A stretch of 64,000 bases of DNA, from assembly GCA_964463695.1 (NCBI GenBank), contig CAYXCZ010000005.1, forward strand, positions 1-64,000, written 5' to 3'. The notes under the pieces were generated by a model that saw only the letters and a program-made list of their open reading frames with translations, did no database searches and was not told where the DNA came from. Position 1 is the first letter of the stretch, and the number at the start of each line of letters is the position of its first letter. Positions 7,887 to 17,756 of the stretch are shown here, piece after piece. The translations under genes and the position numbers were made by a program. The DNA is from JALNZU01 sp964463695 (lineage in GTDB: Bacteria > Bacteroidota > Bacteroidia > Bacteroidales > F082).

Positions 7887-10800
7887 TTAATCATGATAAA
7901 TGAGTAATTCTTTCTCAACCTGAGGAATAAGCACATCGATGTAATCCTCCAATTGCTTAATTAATTTTTCGGTCAGGTCGCTTTCAATGTCATCAGTCTT
8001 TTCAAGCTGATATGCAAGCTGAGAAAGCATATTTAAATTGATGGAGAAAGCCGTTCCTTTAAGTTTATGTGCTGCCGCCAGCAAAGCATCCATTTCTTTC
8101 TTCTCAAAAAAGGAGCGTAAATCAGCTCGTGATTTGATAAGACTTTCTTTCAGAACCAGTAAAAACTCTCTCAGAAATATAGGGTCGTCACCCAGATCCT
8201 GTTTCAGGAGCTGCATCGAAAAGACGTCTTCTTTTTTAACAGCAGTCGTGGGTTTTATATCCTTGCGAATTAGTTGTTTAGGCTTTAGCCACTTCTCAAT
8301 GACCTCGGTAATAGTTTGCTCTACAACAGGTTTTGTTATAAAATCGTTCATGCCTGCTTCAAAGCACTTCTCTTTCTCACCTTTTACATTCCCTGCTGTC
8401 AATGCAACCATAGGCACGTCTGCAAAATTGCTTAATGCCCTGATAGCTTTTGATGCCTCATATCCGTTCATTACAGGCATTTGAATATCCATAAAAATAA
8501 AATCAGGAACATGATGTTCACAGAAAGCCAGCGCATGACCCCCATGATGAGCCTCATGCAAACGTGCCTTTGGCAACACTTTGTGTAGAATCGACTTTGC
8601 CAGCATCAGGTTTACAGGGTTGTCTTCAACAAGCAATATTTCAAACTCATCGCTATAAGCTCTTGGCTCAGAAGGCATTAAAACTGGCTCTACCCGTTGC
8701 CTGAAAGTAAGATTTCTTAAGGCATGCACCAGATTTTTTTGTTTAACAGGTTTCACCATGCGCTTCGAAATTCCTAGCTGCTCACATCTCATCATAAAAC
8801 TTTGGTCGTCAATGGAACTATGCCACATAATAATATGAGTCTTTTCTTGTATTATTCCAGGCCTCTCCCTTATGGTTTTTACCACATCCAATCCATCTTT
8901 GTCCGGCATATGGTAGTCCATAAATATCACATCAAAGTCGTTTTCTTTCTCCAACAGTTTAAATGCAGCTTTATATCCGTCAGCTTCTAAAGCTTCGATC
9001 TTCAGATGATTCAACATCTCTTTAAGAATCGTACGATTGTTATTATTGTCATCAACAATAAGCACCTTTTTTACTTGTCCGGCACCTTCCATTGTATCCG
9101 GGTTTCCATATTCAAATCGCATCGGAATTTCAAAAAAGAAAAGACTTCCAACACCAGCAGTGCTCTCCAGTTGAAGGCGGGAATGCATCATCCCTAATAA
9201 TTTATTGGAAATTGTGAGCCCAAGGCCAGTTCCGCCAAAGCGTTTTGTTGTCGAGCTATCTTCCTGTGTAAAAGCATCAAATATCAATTGCAGGTTTTCA
9301 GGCTTGATGCCAATACCTGTGTCCCTGACATTAATCCGAAACATCGCCTGACCAGGATCAATCATCTTTACAATTTCTATCTTTAGCTCCACCTCTCCTT
9401 TCTCAGTAAATTTGACAGCATTACTGAGTAAGTTCACCAAAACTTGTTTCATCCTAACGACGTCAGTCCAAATAAAACGTGGTAATTGAGGAGGAAGGTT
9501 GAGTAAAATCTCCAAACCTTTTTGTTGAGCCTGATAAGTAATTAGATCAACAGACTGACTACCAATCTCTTGCAGATCAGTCTTTTCAATAAAAAGTTCA
9601 AGTTTGCCTGCTTCAATCTTTGAGAAATCAAGAATATCATTAATGATGTTGAGAAGGCTTTCGGCAGACTGACTCACAATTTGGAGGTATTCTTTCTGAG
9701 AAGGAGCCAGGTCAGTTTTAAGGACAAGGTCGGTAAATCCAATTACACCATTCAAAGGCGTTCTGATTTCGTGACTCATATTGGCCAGAAATTCTGATTT
9801 CGCCTTGCTTGCTTCTTCCAACTGACGGTTTTTAATTTCAATCTGAATATTCTGTTCGGCAAGCTCGTTGGTACGTTCTGTCACCTTTTCTTCCAGTAAG
9901 AGTTTCTGTTTCCTTAATTTCCTTGTACGCAGGGTGATAATAAAATAAATACTTGTCACCAATAATACAAAGGCAATAAGATGAACCCACCACAGCAAAT
10001 ACCAGGGAGGTAACACAATAATATCAAGGCTTGCAGGTGTTTCATTCCAGATTCCACTGTTGTTTGCTCCCTTAACTTTAAAGGTATATTTCCCTGGAGG
10101 AAGTTGAAAATAACTTGCTTTACGGTTATCTGCATCTGTATAAATCCAGTCCTTTTGCAAACCTTCCACCTTAAAAGCATAATGATTTTTAAGCGGATTG
10201 GTAAAGTTAATACCCGTAAACTCAAAAACAAGCTCACGGTGACTATATGGCAAAATAAGCAATCTTTTACGAATCATAGCCGAATCAAGAAGGCTGCCAA
10301 ATGCAGGTTTCATCGGTTGGTTGTATAGTCGCAATCCTGTAAGAAGAACATTTATAGGACGCATGTTAAGCACAATATCTTCAGGATAAAAATACGTAAC
10401 ACCTTTACTACCACCAAAAAATAATCTTCCATTACTGCTATTTATTGCAGCTTCATTGCTGAAATCACCATTTTGAAGTCCATCACTTGCATCAAAAACA
10501 TGAATGGATTCAAGGTCAGGCGAAAGCTGTACCAGATTTTTATTGACAGCGATCCAAAAGAATCCGTTTTTATCTTGTATCATGCTCACAACAACACCTG
10601 AATTTAACAAGGGATGATTTGTTAAGTATTGAAGATGGGAGTTCCCAGGGACATAATAACACAACCCATTGGATGAAGTCCCAATCCAGATTCGCCCCTG
10701 CTTATCTTCATAAAAGAAATTGATATTCGGGACGTCATCCTGAAAAGGAAAAGATCGGATGGTATTGGATTTTAAGTCGAAAATATTGCCACTACGTAAC

Positions 10801-12386
10801 CAGACCTGCTGTTTGCTGTCTTCAAAAATATTTGCAATCTGGTTGTTGTTAATATGCGAAAGGGTATCCTGTGAATCCGATGTCAAGTAAAGAAATTTTT
10901 GTGCTATTTGATCAAAAACATTTACCCCTCCACCCCAGGTACCAACCCAGATTTGTTGGTTACTCATTTCTTTGATAGTGACGACAAAAATATTATTGAG
11001 AGATTTACTGTCGCTGGAAGCCCCTATTCTTTTAAAAGAAACTCCTTTTGGCGTTTTAATCAATTGACTCAACCCATTATCAGTCCCAATCCACAAAACA
11101 CCTTTACTGTCGCGCAATACACTTCTTACAATATTACTGCTAATGCTTTTCTGATCGTCAGGGTCGTGCTTGAAATACTGTATAGTGTTATTATTTGGAT
11201 TCCAGAGATTTAAACCGTTATTGGTTGCAAGCCAAATGCTATCGGGGCTATCCTCAAAAATGGAGTAAACTAAATTTCCGCTCAGTTTATCCGAGCGACC
11301 AGGTTGGTGAGTAAACGACCTGAAAGGTTCTTTAATTGGATCGTAATAGCTGATTCCCAGATCGGTACCAATCCACATGATACTATTGGAATCAGGAAGT
11401 AAACACTTCACATAATTATTCAATAATCCAAACTCTTCATCATAGCCTGCTTTATGATTATAAAAAGTTTTCTTTACAGGATCAAAAATAGAAATTCCCA
11501 TATCATGACCTATCCAGAGATAGCCATTCTTATCAAGTGCCATAGCTTTGATATAGGTATTTGAAAGGCTATTGGGAAGAAGCGGGTTATGCGTAAATAC
11601 TTCAATTACTTTACCTTGCGATTTCTCAACCAAACACAAACCTCCATCAGCACCTACCCAAAGATTGCCGTTTTGGTCTTCTGCCAGGCGCTTTACATAA
11701 GCCGTTGGTAAGCCTTCAGGAGAAAATGAAAGTATCTGAGCCGTTTCTGGCTGTTGATAATTTTCAACCTTAGCGATACCAGCATCTGTTGCAAGCCACA
11801 TTGTTTTACCGGCATCAATGATGATGTGCTTGATATATTGTGATTTTAACCCACTGTTATCAGGGTTAAAATGCCAGGTTTCCCCTGAAAGAATGTTATG
11901 TGCGAAAAGCCCATTGGTTGATGCAATCCATAAAACCTTGTTCTCATCCAGGAGCATGAAATCAGGCTCTGAAGCACTAAAAGACGCTGCATGCGCTTCA
12001 GGGAAAATAACAGGTTCAAAACGGTCGAAAACATGGTTATATCTTGAAACAAGCCCACTTTTCATGCCCACAAACAAACCATAATCGCCATCCTTACAGA
12101 GCGAAATAACATTATTGTCGGGAAGGCTTGCTGAATCTTCAGGATTATGTCTGAAAACTTCAAACTGATAGCCATCATAACGGTTTAATCCGTTTTCTGT
12201 GGCTACCCATAACATTCCAAAATCGTCGGTTTCAAGAGCCTTCACCAATGCCCTGCTTAATCCCTGTTGAGTAGAAAGTGATTGAAATCTAATATTATAA
12301 TTTTCTAACTGATGAGCATTTAACTGTGTAATAAACAGTAAAAACATAACAAGCATCGGAAGAAATGATTTTTTATTTTTATTCAT
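7887..12386 (-). CDS. Hybrid sensor histidine kinase: propeller, Y_Y_Y, HK, two receivers, Hpt
   Basis: A 1,499-residue membrane sensor. Signal peptide about 1-24; two-component propeller repeats (GxLWIGTxxGL units) about 35-690; Y_Y_Y domain about 725-790; transmembrane helix about 797-820; coiled coil about 825-860; HisKA with phosphoacceptor His872 in SHEIRTPL; HATPase_c with DTGIGI and FGGTGLGL; receiver 1 with Asp1157; receiver 2 with Asp1300; Hpt domain with His1440 in AAHKLKG. It resembles the HTCS sensors of polysaccharide utilisation loci in its periplasmic part, but ends in an Hpt instead of an AraC HTH. Phosphate must therefore go to a separate regulator not seen here. A good promoter lies about 70 bases upstream. 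The periplasmic ligand is unknown; the YfcC transporter next door is a candidate target. Confidence 0.93.
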   Translation of the reverse strand: MNKNKKSFLPMLVMFLLFITQLNAHQLENYNIRFQSLSTQQGLSRALVKALETDDFGMLWVATENGLNRYDGYQFEVFRHNPEDSASLPDNNVISLCKDGDYGLFVGMKSGLVSRYNHVFDRFEPVIFPEAHAASFSASEPDFMLLDENKVLWIASTNGLFAHNILSGETWHFNPDNSGLKSQYIKHIIIDAGKTMWLATDAGIAKVENYQQPETAQILSFSPEGLPTAYVKRLAEDQNGNLWVGADGGLCLVEKSQGKVIEVFTHNPLLPNSLSNTYIKAMALDKNGYLWIGHDMGISIFDPVKKTFYNHKAGYDEEFGLLNNYVKCLLPDSNSIMWIGTDLGISYYDPIKEPFRSFTHQPGRSDKLSGNLVYSIFEDSPDSIWLATNNGLNLWNPNNNTIQYFKHDPDDQKSISSNIVRSVLRDSKGVLWIGTDNGLSQLIKTPKGVSFKRIGASSDSKSLNNIFVVTIKEMSNQQIWVGTWGGGVNVFDQIAQKFLYLTSDSQDTLSHINNNQIANIFEDSKQQVWLRSGNIFDLKSNTIRSFPFQDDVPNINFFYEDKQGRIWIGTSSNGLCYYVPGNSHLQYLTNHPLLNSGVVVSMIQDKNGFFWIAVNKNLVQLSPDLESIHVFDASDGLQNGDFSNEAAINSSNGRLFFGGSKGVTYFYPEDIVLNMRPINVLLTGLRLYNQPMKPAFGSLLDSAMIRKRLLILPYSHRELVFEFTGINFTNPLKNHYAFKVEGLQKDWIYTDADNRKASYFQLPPGKYTFKVKGANNSGIWNETPASLDIIVLPPWYLLWWVHLIAFVLLVTSIYFIITLRTRKLRKQKLLLEEKVTERTNELAEQNIQIEIKNRQLEEASKAKSEFLANMSHEIRTPLNGVIGFTDLVLKTDLAPSQKEYLQIVSQSAESLLNIINDILDFSKIEAGKLELFIEKTDLQEIGSQSVDLITYQAQQKGLEILLNLPPQLPRFIWTDVVRMKQVLVNLLSNAVKFTEKGEVELKIEIVKMIDPGQAMFRINVRDTGIGIKPENLQLIFDAFTQEDSSTTKRFGGTGLGLTISNKLLGMMHSRLQLESTAGVGSLFFFEIPMRFEYGNPDTMEGAGQVKKVLIVDDNNNNRTILKEMLNHLKIEALEADGYKAAFKLLEKENDFDVIFMDYHMPDKDGLDVVKTIRERPGIIQEKTHIIMWHSSIDDQSFMMRCEQLGISKRMVKPVKQKNLVHALRNLTFRQRVEPVLMPSEPRAYSDEFEILLVEDNPVNLMLAKSILHKVLPKARLHEAHHGGHALAFCEHHVPDFIFMDIQMPVMNGYEASKAIRALSNFADVPMVALTAGNVKGEKEKCFEAGMNDFITKPVVEQTITEVIEKWLKPKQLIRKDIKPTTAVKKEDVFSMQLLKQDLGDDPIFLREFLLVLKESLIKSRADLRSFFEKKEMDALLAAAHKLKGTAFSINLNMLSQLAYQLEKTDDIESDLTEKLIKQLEDYIDVLIPQVEKELLIYHD

Positions 12387-12454
12387 ACCTGTTGTGTTTT
12401 GTTTGTTTGCACATAAAAACGCCGGGTTGTTTTCTTTTTATAATAATTAACTTT

Positions 12455-12485
12455 CAAAAATAAGGACATTCATACTGATAAGCAA
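12455..12485 (-). promoter_or_regulatory. Promoter of the hybrid sensor kinase gene
   Basis: Minus-strand TATTTTTG (12455-12462) with TTG (12483-12485) exactly 20 bases upstream, a full match to the Bacteroidota -33/-7 pattern. It predicts a leader of about 60 bases. Confidence 0.65.
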
Positions 12486-12550
12486 GTAACTTCTCTAATT
12501 CTTCATTTTTTTACTTGATATCATGCCATAAACCGAGGGATACACGTGTA

Positions 12551-14176
12551 TTAAAAACCATTGAGCTCCATTGTCACTGTCGGAATCAGCAGTAAAAATC
12601 CCAGTATTATCAAAACGATCATCAAAGGCCATATCCATTTTACCCATTTATCATAGGGTATACGGGCTACTCCCAAAACAGCAATCAAAACACCTGAAGT
12701 TGGCGTAATCATATTGGTAAATCCATCGCCAAACTGAAATGCCATTACTGTAGCTTGCCGTGAGACTCCAATTAAATCACTGAAAGGAGCCATAATAGGC
12801 ATCGTAATTGCAGCTTTGGCTGATCCGGATGGGATTGCAATATTAATGACGGTTTGAATAAGGTACATGACCCCAACCGAAGCAACATCACCAAAATTCA
12901 TCATAGCTCTTGAAAGTCCGTATAGAATTGAATCAATGATGCCACCATCTTCCAGGGTGACAATGATACCTCCGGCAAGTCCGATAACTATTGCTGCTGA
13001 GAGAATGTCTTTAACGCCTTCGAGAAATAATTTTGCTATGTTATCAGCTGATTTATTGATTGATATACCACTCGCAATACCTAATGCCATAAACAAAGTT
13101 GCTATCTCCATCACATACCATCCATAACCCATCACACCAACTATCAAAAATATGATCGTATAGGTCAATAACAGAAGTATAAAATAATGTACTGTTTTCT
13201 TTAAAGTGAGGTATCCTGTGAGTGCAAAAACAGCTGCTAAAACAGGCAATACATGAAATTGAAATGAACTGTTTCCAATTGTCATTGTCGTTTCAGGGTA
13301 AAAAAACGAAAATGCGATAAGCACTCCTGTGATAAAGAAATAAACCAACCAGGCGCTTCGGGGGGTGTAATAAACAACAGTGGTATCCTGCTCCGAATCT
13401 TTTTTGCGCCAGTATGCGTCTTCCTCATACATGATTGATTTTGTAGGGTTCTTTTTTATGAAATGGGCATACTTCAGAATGAATGTAAACCCAACAATGT
13501 TGATAATAATCCAGCTAAAAATCCTGTATTCTATTCCGGAAAAGAGGGGTATTTCGGCCAGACCTTGTGCGATACCTATAGTAAATGGGTTGAGAATTGC
13601 GCCAGAAAAGCCTAAATGTGCTGCCACATAAACAAGACTTACTCCCACAATGGAATCGTAACCCATTGATATGGCAAGAGGTATTAAGATGATTACAAAT
13701 GCAATGGTTTCTTCACTCATGCCAAAAACTGCGCCAAAAAAACTAAAAAGAGTCATAATCAGCACTATAATGATATTATCTACCCCAAGTTTTTTAATGA
13801 TACGGTTATGTTCCAAACGCTTGGTGAAAGCAAGAAAAGAATAGATACCCACATCGATTGCTTTGCTGGTATTCATAATCCAGAAAGCCCCGCCTATCAT
13901 TAATGTAAAAATGATAATACCACTTTGCTTAACAAAACCTTTGAAAAGTGTGCCAAACACCTGCCAGGTCTGAGGTTCACTTTTGAAAGCAGCCGCAGCC
14001 TCTGTAGGCAGCTGGTCTTTGTAGTAAAAAGTCATAACAGATTTTTCAACTCCATCTACAACTTCTGTTGTTTTTACATATTTGCCAGGAGGGATGATCC
14101 ATGTGAGCATTGCAGCAAAAAGCACAATGAAAAAAACGATCACGAAGGTATGCGGTACTTTGCCTTTTTTTATCAT
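12551..14176 (-). CDS. YfcC family transporter
   Basis: A 541-residue integral membrane protein of the YfcC/ArsB-like ion transporter group (COG1288), with about 12 hydrophobic helices. The start KKGKVPHTFVIVFFIVLFAA and WIIPPGKY near residues 26-33 are typical of the family, as are two similar halves and the late INIAIPSGSAKAAITMPIMA motif around residues 443-462. Members are annotated as C4-dicarboxylate or basic amino acid carriers, but few are characterised, so the substrate stays open. It has its own promoter box and lies downstream of the hybrid kinase region on the same strand. Confidence 0.85.
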   Translation of the reverse strand: MIKKGKVPHTFVIVFFIVLFAAMLTWIIPPGKYVKTTEVVDGVEKSVMTFYYKDQLPTEAAAAFKSEPQTWQVFGTLFKGFVKQSGIIIFTLMIGGAFWIMNTSKAIDVGIYSFLAFTKRLEHNRIIKKLGVDNIIIVLIMTLFSFFGAVFGMSEETIAFVIILIPLAISMGYDSIVGVSLVYVAAHLGFSGAILNPFTIGIAQGLAEIPLFSGIEYRIFSWIIINIVGFTFILKYAHFIKKNPTKSIMYEEDAYWRKKDSEQDTTVVYYTPRSAWLVYFFITGVLIAFSFFYPETTMTIGNSSFQFHVLPVLAAVFALTGYLTLKKTVHYFILLLLTYTIIFLIVGVMGYGWYVMEIATLFMALGIASGISINKSADNIAKLFLEGVKDILSAAIVIGLAGGIIVTLEDGGIIDSILYGLSRAMMNFGDVASVGVMYLIQTVINIAIPSGSAKAAITMPIMAPFSDLIGVSRQATVMAFQFGDGFTNMITPTSGVLIAVLGVARIPYDKWVKWIWPLMIVLIILGFLLLIPTVTMELNGF

Positions 14177-14195
14177 AAAAAAATGAGTTTAACGG

Positions 14196-14224
14196 CAAAA
14201 ATAAGCTTTGTCTTCTGTTATCAA
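14196..14224 (-). promoter_or_regulatory. Promoter of the YfcC transporter gene
   Basis: Minus-strand TATTTTTG (14196-14203) with TTG (14222-14224) 18 bases upstream. The -7 box sits 19 bases before the start codon, giving a short leader. Confidence 0.55.
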
Positions 14225-14341
14225 ACAGCTCGATTAAAAAAAGTTCCGCTTAGACCCATTATGACCCCAATCACTTATCTTAATGATCAATAGATGGCCA
14301 GAACAAAAAGAGTTAACTGTTAATTTTATTGCTTCGGTTTG

Positions 14342-15196
14342 TTAGTTGCCTTTTGGATTTTCAGGCACAATAAGGGATGCACGGGCGCGGCGTGTTGCCG
14401 CAAAGTACCCTAAAGCCCCTTCTTTAACATTGGAACGTACGTTGGCAGGCGGCCCCGAAAATAAAGGATTGGATGGCCCTGACTCGGTTCTTAATTCAAG
14501 GAAAAAGTTATAGTAATCTTCATTTATTGCAGAAAGCAAAAGTGTTATCGTATCGCCCGCCTTAATCTCATCTCCTCTGATAAACATAACTCCCAACCCA
14601 TTGGTATTGTTACCATTGAAAAACTTATCATCCACTACCAAGGATCTGGAAGCTGTGTCGGTGATAATTTTTCCGTTGATAAATGCATCAAACTTATAGA
14701 AATCAACTGTTGGAGGATCGACAGCAAACAGGTTGAGCAAGTAAAAGTCGAAAGGCTCACGGTACTCAAGTACAATACTGTCAATAATTCCTGATGTTTC
14801 CGGCATACGGTTTTCAGCATTATACCTGTCATAGTCACCAATAGGTTGATTCAGTGTTATTTCAAGTTTATAATTCATTCCTGGCTGGCCCGCAAAAGCA
14901 TCCGGACTTTCATAATAACCAGGTTTTCCATCCACCTCCAATAGTCTCCGGCGCTGGTTATCGTCCTCAAGATACACCACAGCTTCGCTAACTGCTGGAG
15001 GTGCTTCTCCAAAGAAGTAACTTGTTGATGTTGTTAAACGAACCCCATGTTTTATTGAATCGGATGACACAATTCCATCTACAACTAAACGTATGTCAGT
15101 GTCGTCAAGTTTTATATCATAGCGCTCTGTGCATGAGCCTAAAGAAATTATCACTACAAAAACAGACCAGATTATAATGCGTTTTGTTTTCATCAT
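14342..15196 (-). CDS. DUF4249 outer-membrane lipoprotein
   Basis: A lipoprotein of about 284 residues. The signal sequence ends in lipobox LGSC, with the lipidated Cys near residue 22. The body has the DUF4249 pattern of an Ig-like beta domain: the early RLVVDGIVSSD, then AVVYLEDD, then PGMNYKLEI. The ATG at 15196 (or the next codon at 15193) is preferred because the frame before it lies inside the receptor gene. It follows the TonB receptor stop by one base, so the two are translationally linked. Known context: DUF4249 genes usually sit beside TonB receptors in Bacteroidota and are thought to be surface partners, perhaps for ligand capture. The ligand is unknown. Confidence 0.85.
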   Translation of the reverse strand: MMKTKRIIIWSVFVVIISLGSCTERYDIKLDDTDIRLVVDGIVSSDSIKHGVRLTTSTSYFFGEAPPAVSEAVVYLEDDNQRRRLLEVDGKPGYYESPDAFAGQPGMNYKLEITLNQPIGDYDRYNAENRMPETSGIIDSIVLEYREPFDFYLLNLFAVDPPTVDFYKFDAFINGKIITDTASRSLVVDDKFFNGNNTNGLGVMFIRGDEIKAGDTITLLLSAINEDYYNFFLELRTESGPSNPLFSGPPANVRSNVKEGALGYFAATRRARASLIVPENPKGN

Positions 15197-15197
15197 C

Positions 15198-17558
15198 TTA
15201 GAATTTAAAATTGTAAGTAATTGCAGGAACAATCCCAAAGAGGTAGGTCATTTCAGCATAGGTAGCATTTGGAATATTGGGATCAGGGACAAAATTTATA
15301 ACCCATGGATTTTTCCTGTAATATGCATTATAAACTGAAAGATTCCATTCTCCCTTCCACTTTCTGTCAGGTTTTGCTGGTGGAGTGTAAGTCATCGAAA
15401 GATCCAGCCTGTGATAATCAGGCATACGGTATGAATTTCGGTCAGAATAAACTGGTGCTATTGTATTGCCGATAACAAAACGTCCGGTTGGCAAAGTTAG
15501 CGCAGAACCTGTGGCATACACCCAGTTAGCTCCAATACTGATGCTTTTGCTGAGCTGATAGTTGGCCACGATAGAAATATCATGAGGTCTGTCGTAAGTT
15601 GCGGGATAGGCAATACCTTTGTTAATCTCTGGTATCTCGCGGAAAGTTCTTGACCAGGTATAACTTACCCATCCATTTAGTTTTCCTTCGTTTAACCTTA
15701 CCAAAGCTTCGAGTCCATACGATCTTGCTTGGCCAAAACGCAGCTCACCTTCAAGATATTCGTTGAGTAAGAGCTCAGCAAAGTCCTTGAAATCAATGGC
15801 ATTATGATTGATTTTATAAAAACTCTCTAAGGAAGTTTCCACTTTCCAGCGATCGATATTGTGAAAATACCCCAGTGAAAACTGATCACCTTTCTGAGGT
15901 TTTACGTTTGGACTGGAAGGAAACCATATATCAAGCGGAGTGCCTCCTGTTGAATTCTGGGCCAAATGAACATATTGTACGTTACGTGTATATGCAGCTT
16001 TGATACTCGAAAATTCAGTGAGGGTATATGCCAGGCTGATCCGGGGCTCAAGAGCAGTGTAGGTATTGTAAATCTGACCTTTACTGTAAGTTACTGAATC
16101 GTTTTTTATAAATTCACTGTCGTAACTATATACAGTTGAATTGCCATAATTACTAAACAGACTAAATCTCAAACCATATTGAAGTGTAAGTAATGATCCT
16201 ATTTTTTGCTCGTTACTAACATATAAACCACCTTCAAGTGCCCTGCTTTTTGGCATCTCAACTTTGTTGAAAGGCGTTGTTTCTCCTTTGCCTTCAGCAA
16301 CTCCGGGCTTGAATAGATGGTTTGTAGCCAGCCATCCAAAACGAATTGTGTTATGATCATCAGCAAACCAGGTGAAATCTCCTTTCAAACTTACGTCCTC
16401 CATTCCAGCAAGCCAATCAAAAGCATTTGGCTGACTATCAGGAACCCCAAGATTGTAATTAAACCTACTGTAAATCAATGAAAAATTGGAAAATAATGCA
16501 CTATTAAACAGGTGATTCCAGCGTAAAGTGCCCGTAGTGTTTCCCCAGCCAAGACCAAAATTATCATTTTTGAAAACATCTTTACCGAAATACCCTGTGA
16601 GGAATAACCGGTTGCGATCATCAATTATATAATTTGCTTTGGCATTCAGGTCATAAAAATAAAGTGTGTTGTTTCGAATTTGTTCATCTTTTGAAAGGGC
16701 TAAAAACAAGTCAGCATAAGTTCTTCTTCCAGCTATCATAAAGCTGGATTTATCTTTCTGAATAGGCCCTTCGAGCATCAACCTGCTTGATATAGTGCCT
16801 ATTCCACCTTGTCCATGCATACTGCTTGCATTGCCATCATTCATTCGTACGTCTACAACTGAAGAAAGACGTCCACCATACATGGCAGGTATATCTCCTT
16901 TATAAAGCTCAAGTCCTTTCACAGCGTCATTATTGAAAACAGAGAAGAACCCCAGTAAATGCGAAGGGTTATAAACAACAGCCTCATCTAATAGAATCAG
17001 ATTCTGATCGGGACTACCTCCTCTGACACTGAAACCCGAACCGCCCTCTGAAGTAGCCTGAACACCAGGCAGCAACTGAATTGCTTTAAGCACATCTACC
17101 TCACCCATAAAAGCAGGTATCTTCCGGATACTTTTGATATCTAACTTATTTACCCCCATTTGGGCCTTCGAAATCTGTTCATTGAAACGTTCACCGGTTA
17201 CGACGACTTCGCGCAGCTCTGCTTCTTCGGGTACCAGGGAAATATTGAGTGTTGTATCACGACGCAAATCAAATGCAATCTGCTGAGAATTATAACCGAT
17301 ATAAGAATAGGTAATGGAATAATATCCTGAAGCAAGACGTAATGAATAGAAACCATAAGAATTTGTGGCAGTGCCGCTTCTGGTTTGACTAACATAAACT
17401 GTTGCCCCCAAAAGCGTCTCTCCGGTACGGGAGTCTTTTATATAACCTGTAATACCCGCCGTGCGTCGATCGGCAGGATCGTCAGTTGCATTAACTGTTG
17501 AACCAGTAAGGAGAAACAAAAGAAGTAAAACAGCAATCGTTGGTTTGTAATGTGACAT
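15198..17558 (-). CDS. TonB-dependent receptor with carboxypeptidase-regulatory-like domain
   Basis: A 786-residue outer-membrane receptor. Signal peptide about 1-24; CarboxypepD_reg-like domain about 34-110 (GYIKDSRTGETLLGATVYV); TonB-box-like EVVVTG near 117-122; plug domain about 135-250 with LLPGVQ and SVRGGSPDQNLILLDEA; beta-barrel to the C-terminal aromatic YNFKF. It is shorter than SusC proteins (about 1,000 residues) and has no SusD. Its partner is the DUF4249 lipoprotein just downstream. It probably imports a small ligand with TonB energy; siderophore, vitamin or peptide cannot be separated. No clear TAnnTTTG box was found upstream. Confidence 0.93.
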   Translation of the reverse strand: MSHYKPTIAVLLLLFLLTGSTVNATDDPADRRTAGITGYIKDSRTGETLLGATVYVSQTRSGTATNSYGFYSLRLASGYYSITYSYIGYNSQQIAFDLRRDTTLNISLVPEEAELREVVVTGERFNEQISKAQMGVNKLDIKSIRKIPAFMGEVDVLKAIQLLPGVQATSEGGSGFSVRGGSPDQNLILLDEAVVYNPSHLLGFFSVFNNDAVKGLELYKGDIPAMYGGRLSSVVDVRMNDGNASSMHGQGGIGTISSRLMLEGPIQKDKSSFMIAGRRTYADLFLALSKDEQIRNNTLYFYDLNAKANYIIDDRNRLFLTGYFGKDVFKNDNFGLGWGNTTGTLRWNHLFNSALFSNFSLIYSRFNYNLGVPDSQPNAFDWLAGMEDVSLKGDFTWFADDHNTIRFGWLATNHLFKPGVAEGKGETTPFNKVEMPKSRALEGGLYVSNEQKIGSLLTLQYGLRFSLFSNYGNSTVYSYDSEFIKNDSVTYSKGQIYNTYTALEPRISLAYTLTEFSSIKAAYTRNVQYVHLAQNSTGGTPLDIWFPSSPNVKPQKGDQFSLGYFHNIDRWKVETSLESFYKINHNAIDFKDFAELLLNEYLEGELRFGQARSYGLEALVRLNEGKLNGWVSYTWSRTFREIPEINKGIAYPATYDRPHDISIVANYQLSKSISIGANWVYATGSALTLPTGRFVIGNTIAPVYSDRNSYRMPDYHRLDLSMTYTPPAKPDRKWKGEWNLSVYNAYYRKNPWVINFVPDPNIPNATYAEMTYLFGIVPAITYNFKF

Positions 17559-17756
17559 GAATTATAAGTGTGATATAGGTAAACAAAAAAACATCGCCTT
17601 TGTTTTTTAGCTAAAGACATTCAGTTGGGTGATGTGTTACAACTTTACAAATAATTAACAGAATCTTTCCTTTATTGTCTTGATTTTCAAACACGATTTT
17701 TTTGTTATTTTGTTTTAGTTATGACTTCGAAATTCAAAATTCACAAACAGTTTATT

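Noticed and set aside
8038..8484. 148-codon open frame antisense to the sensor kinase
   Set aside because: It overlaps the conserved receiver/Hpt coding region and shows no recognisable domain.
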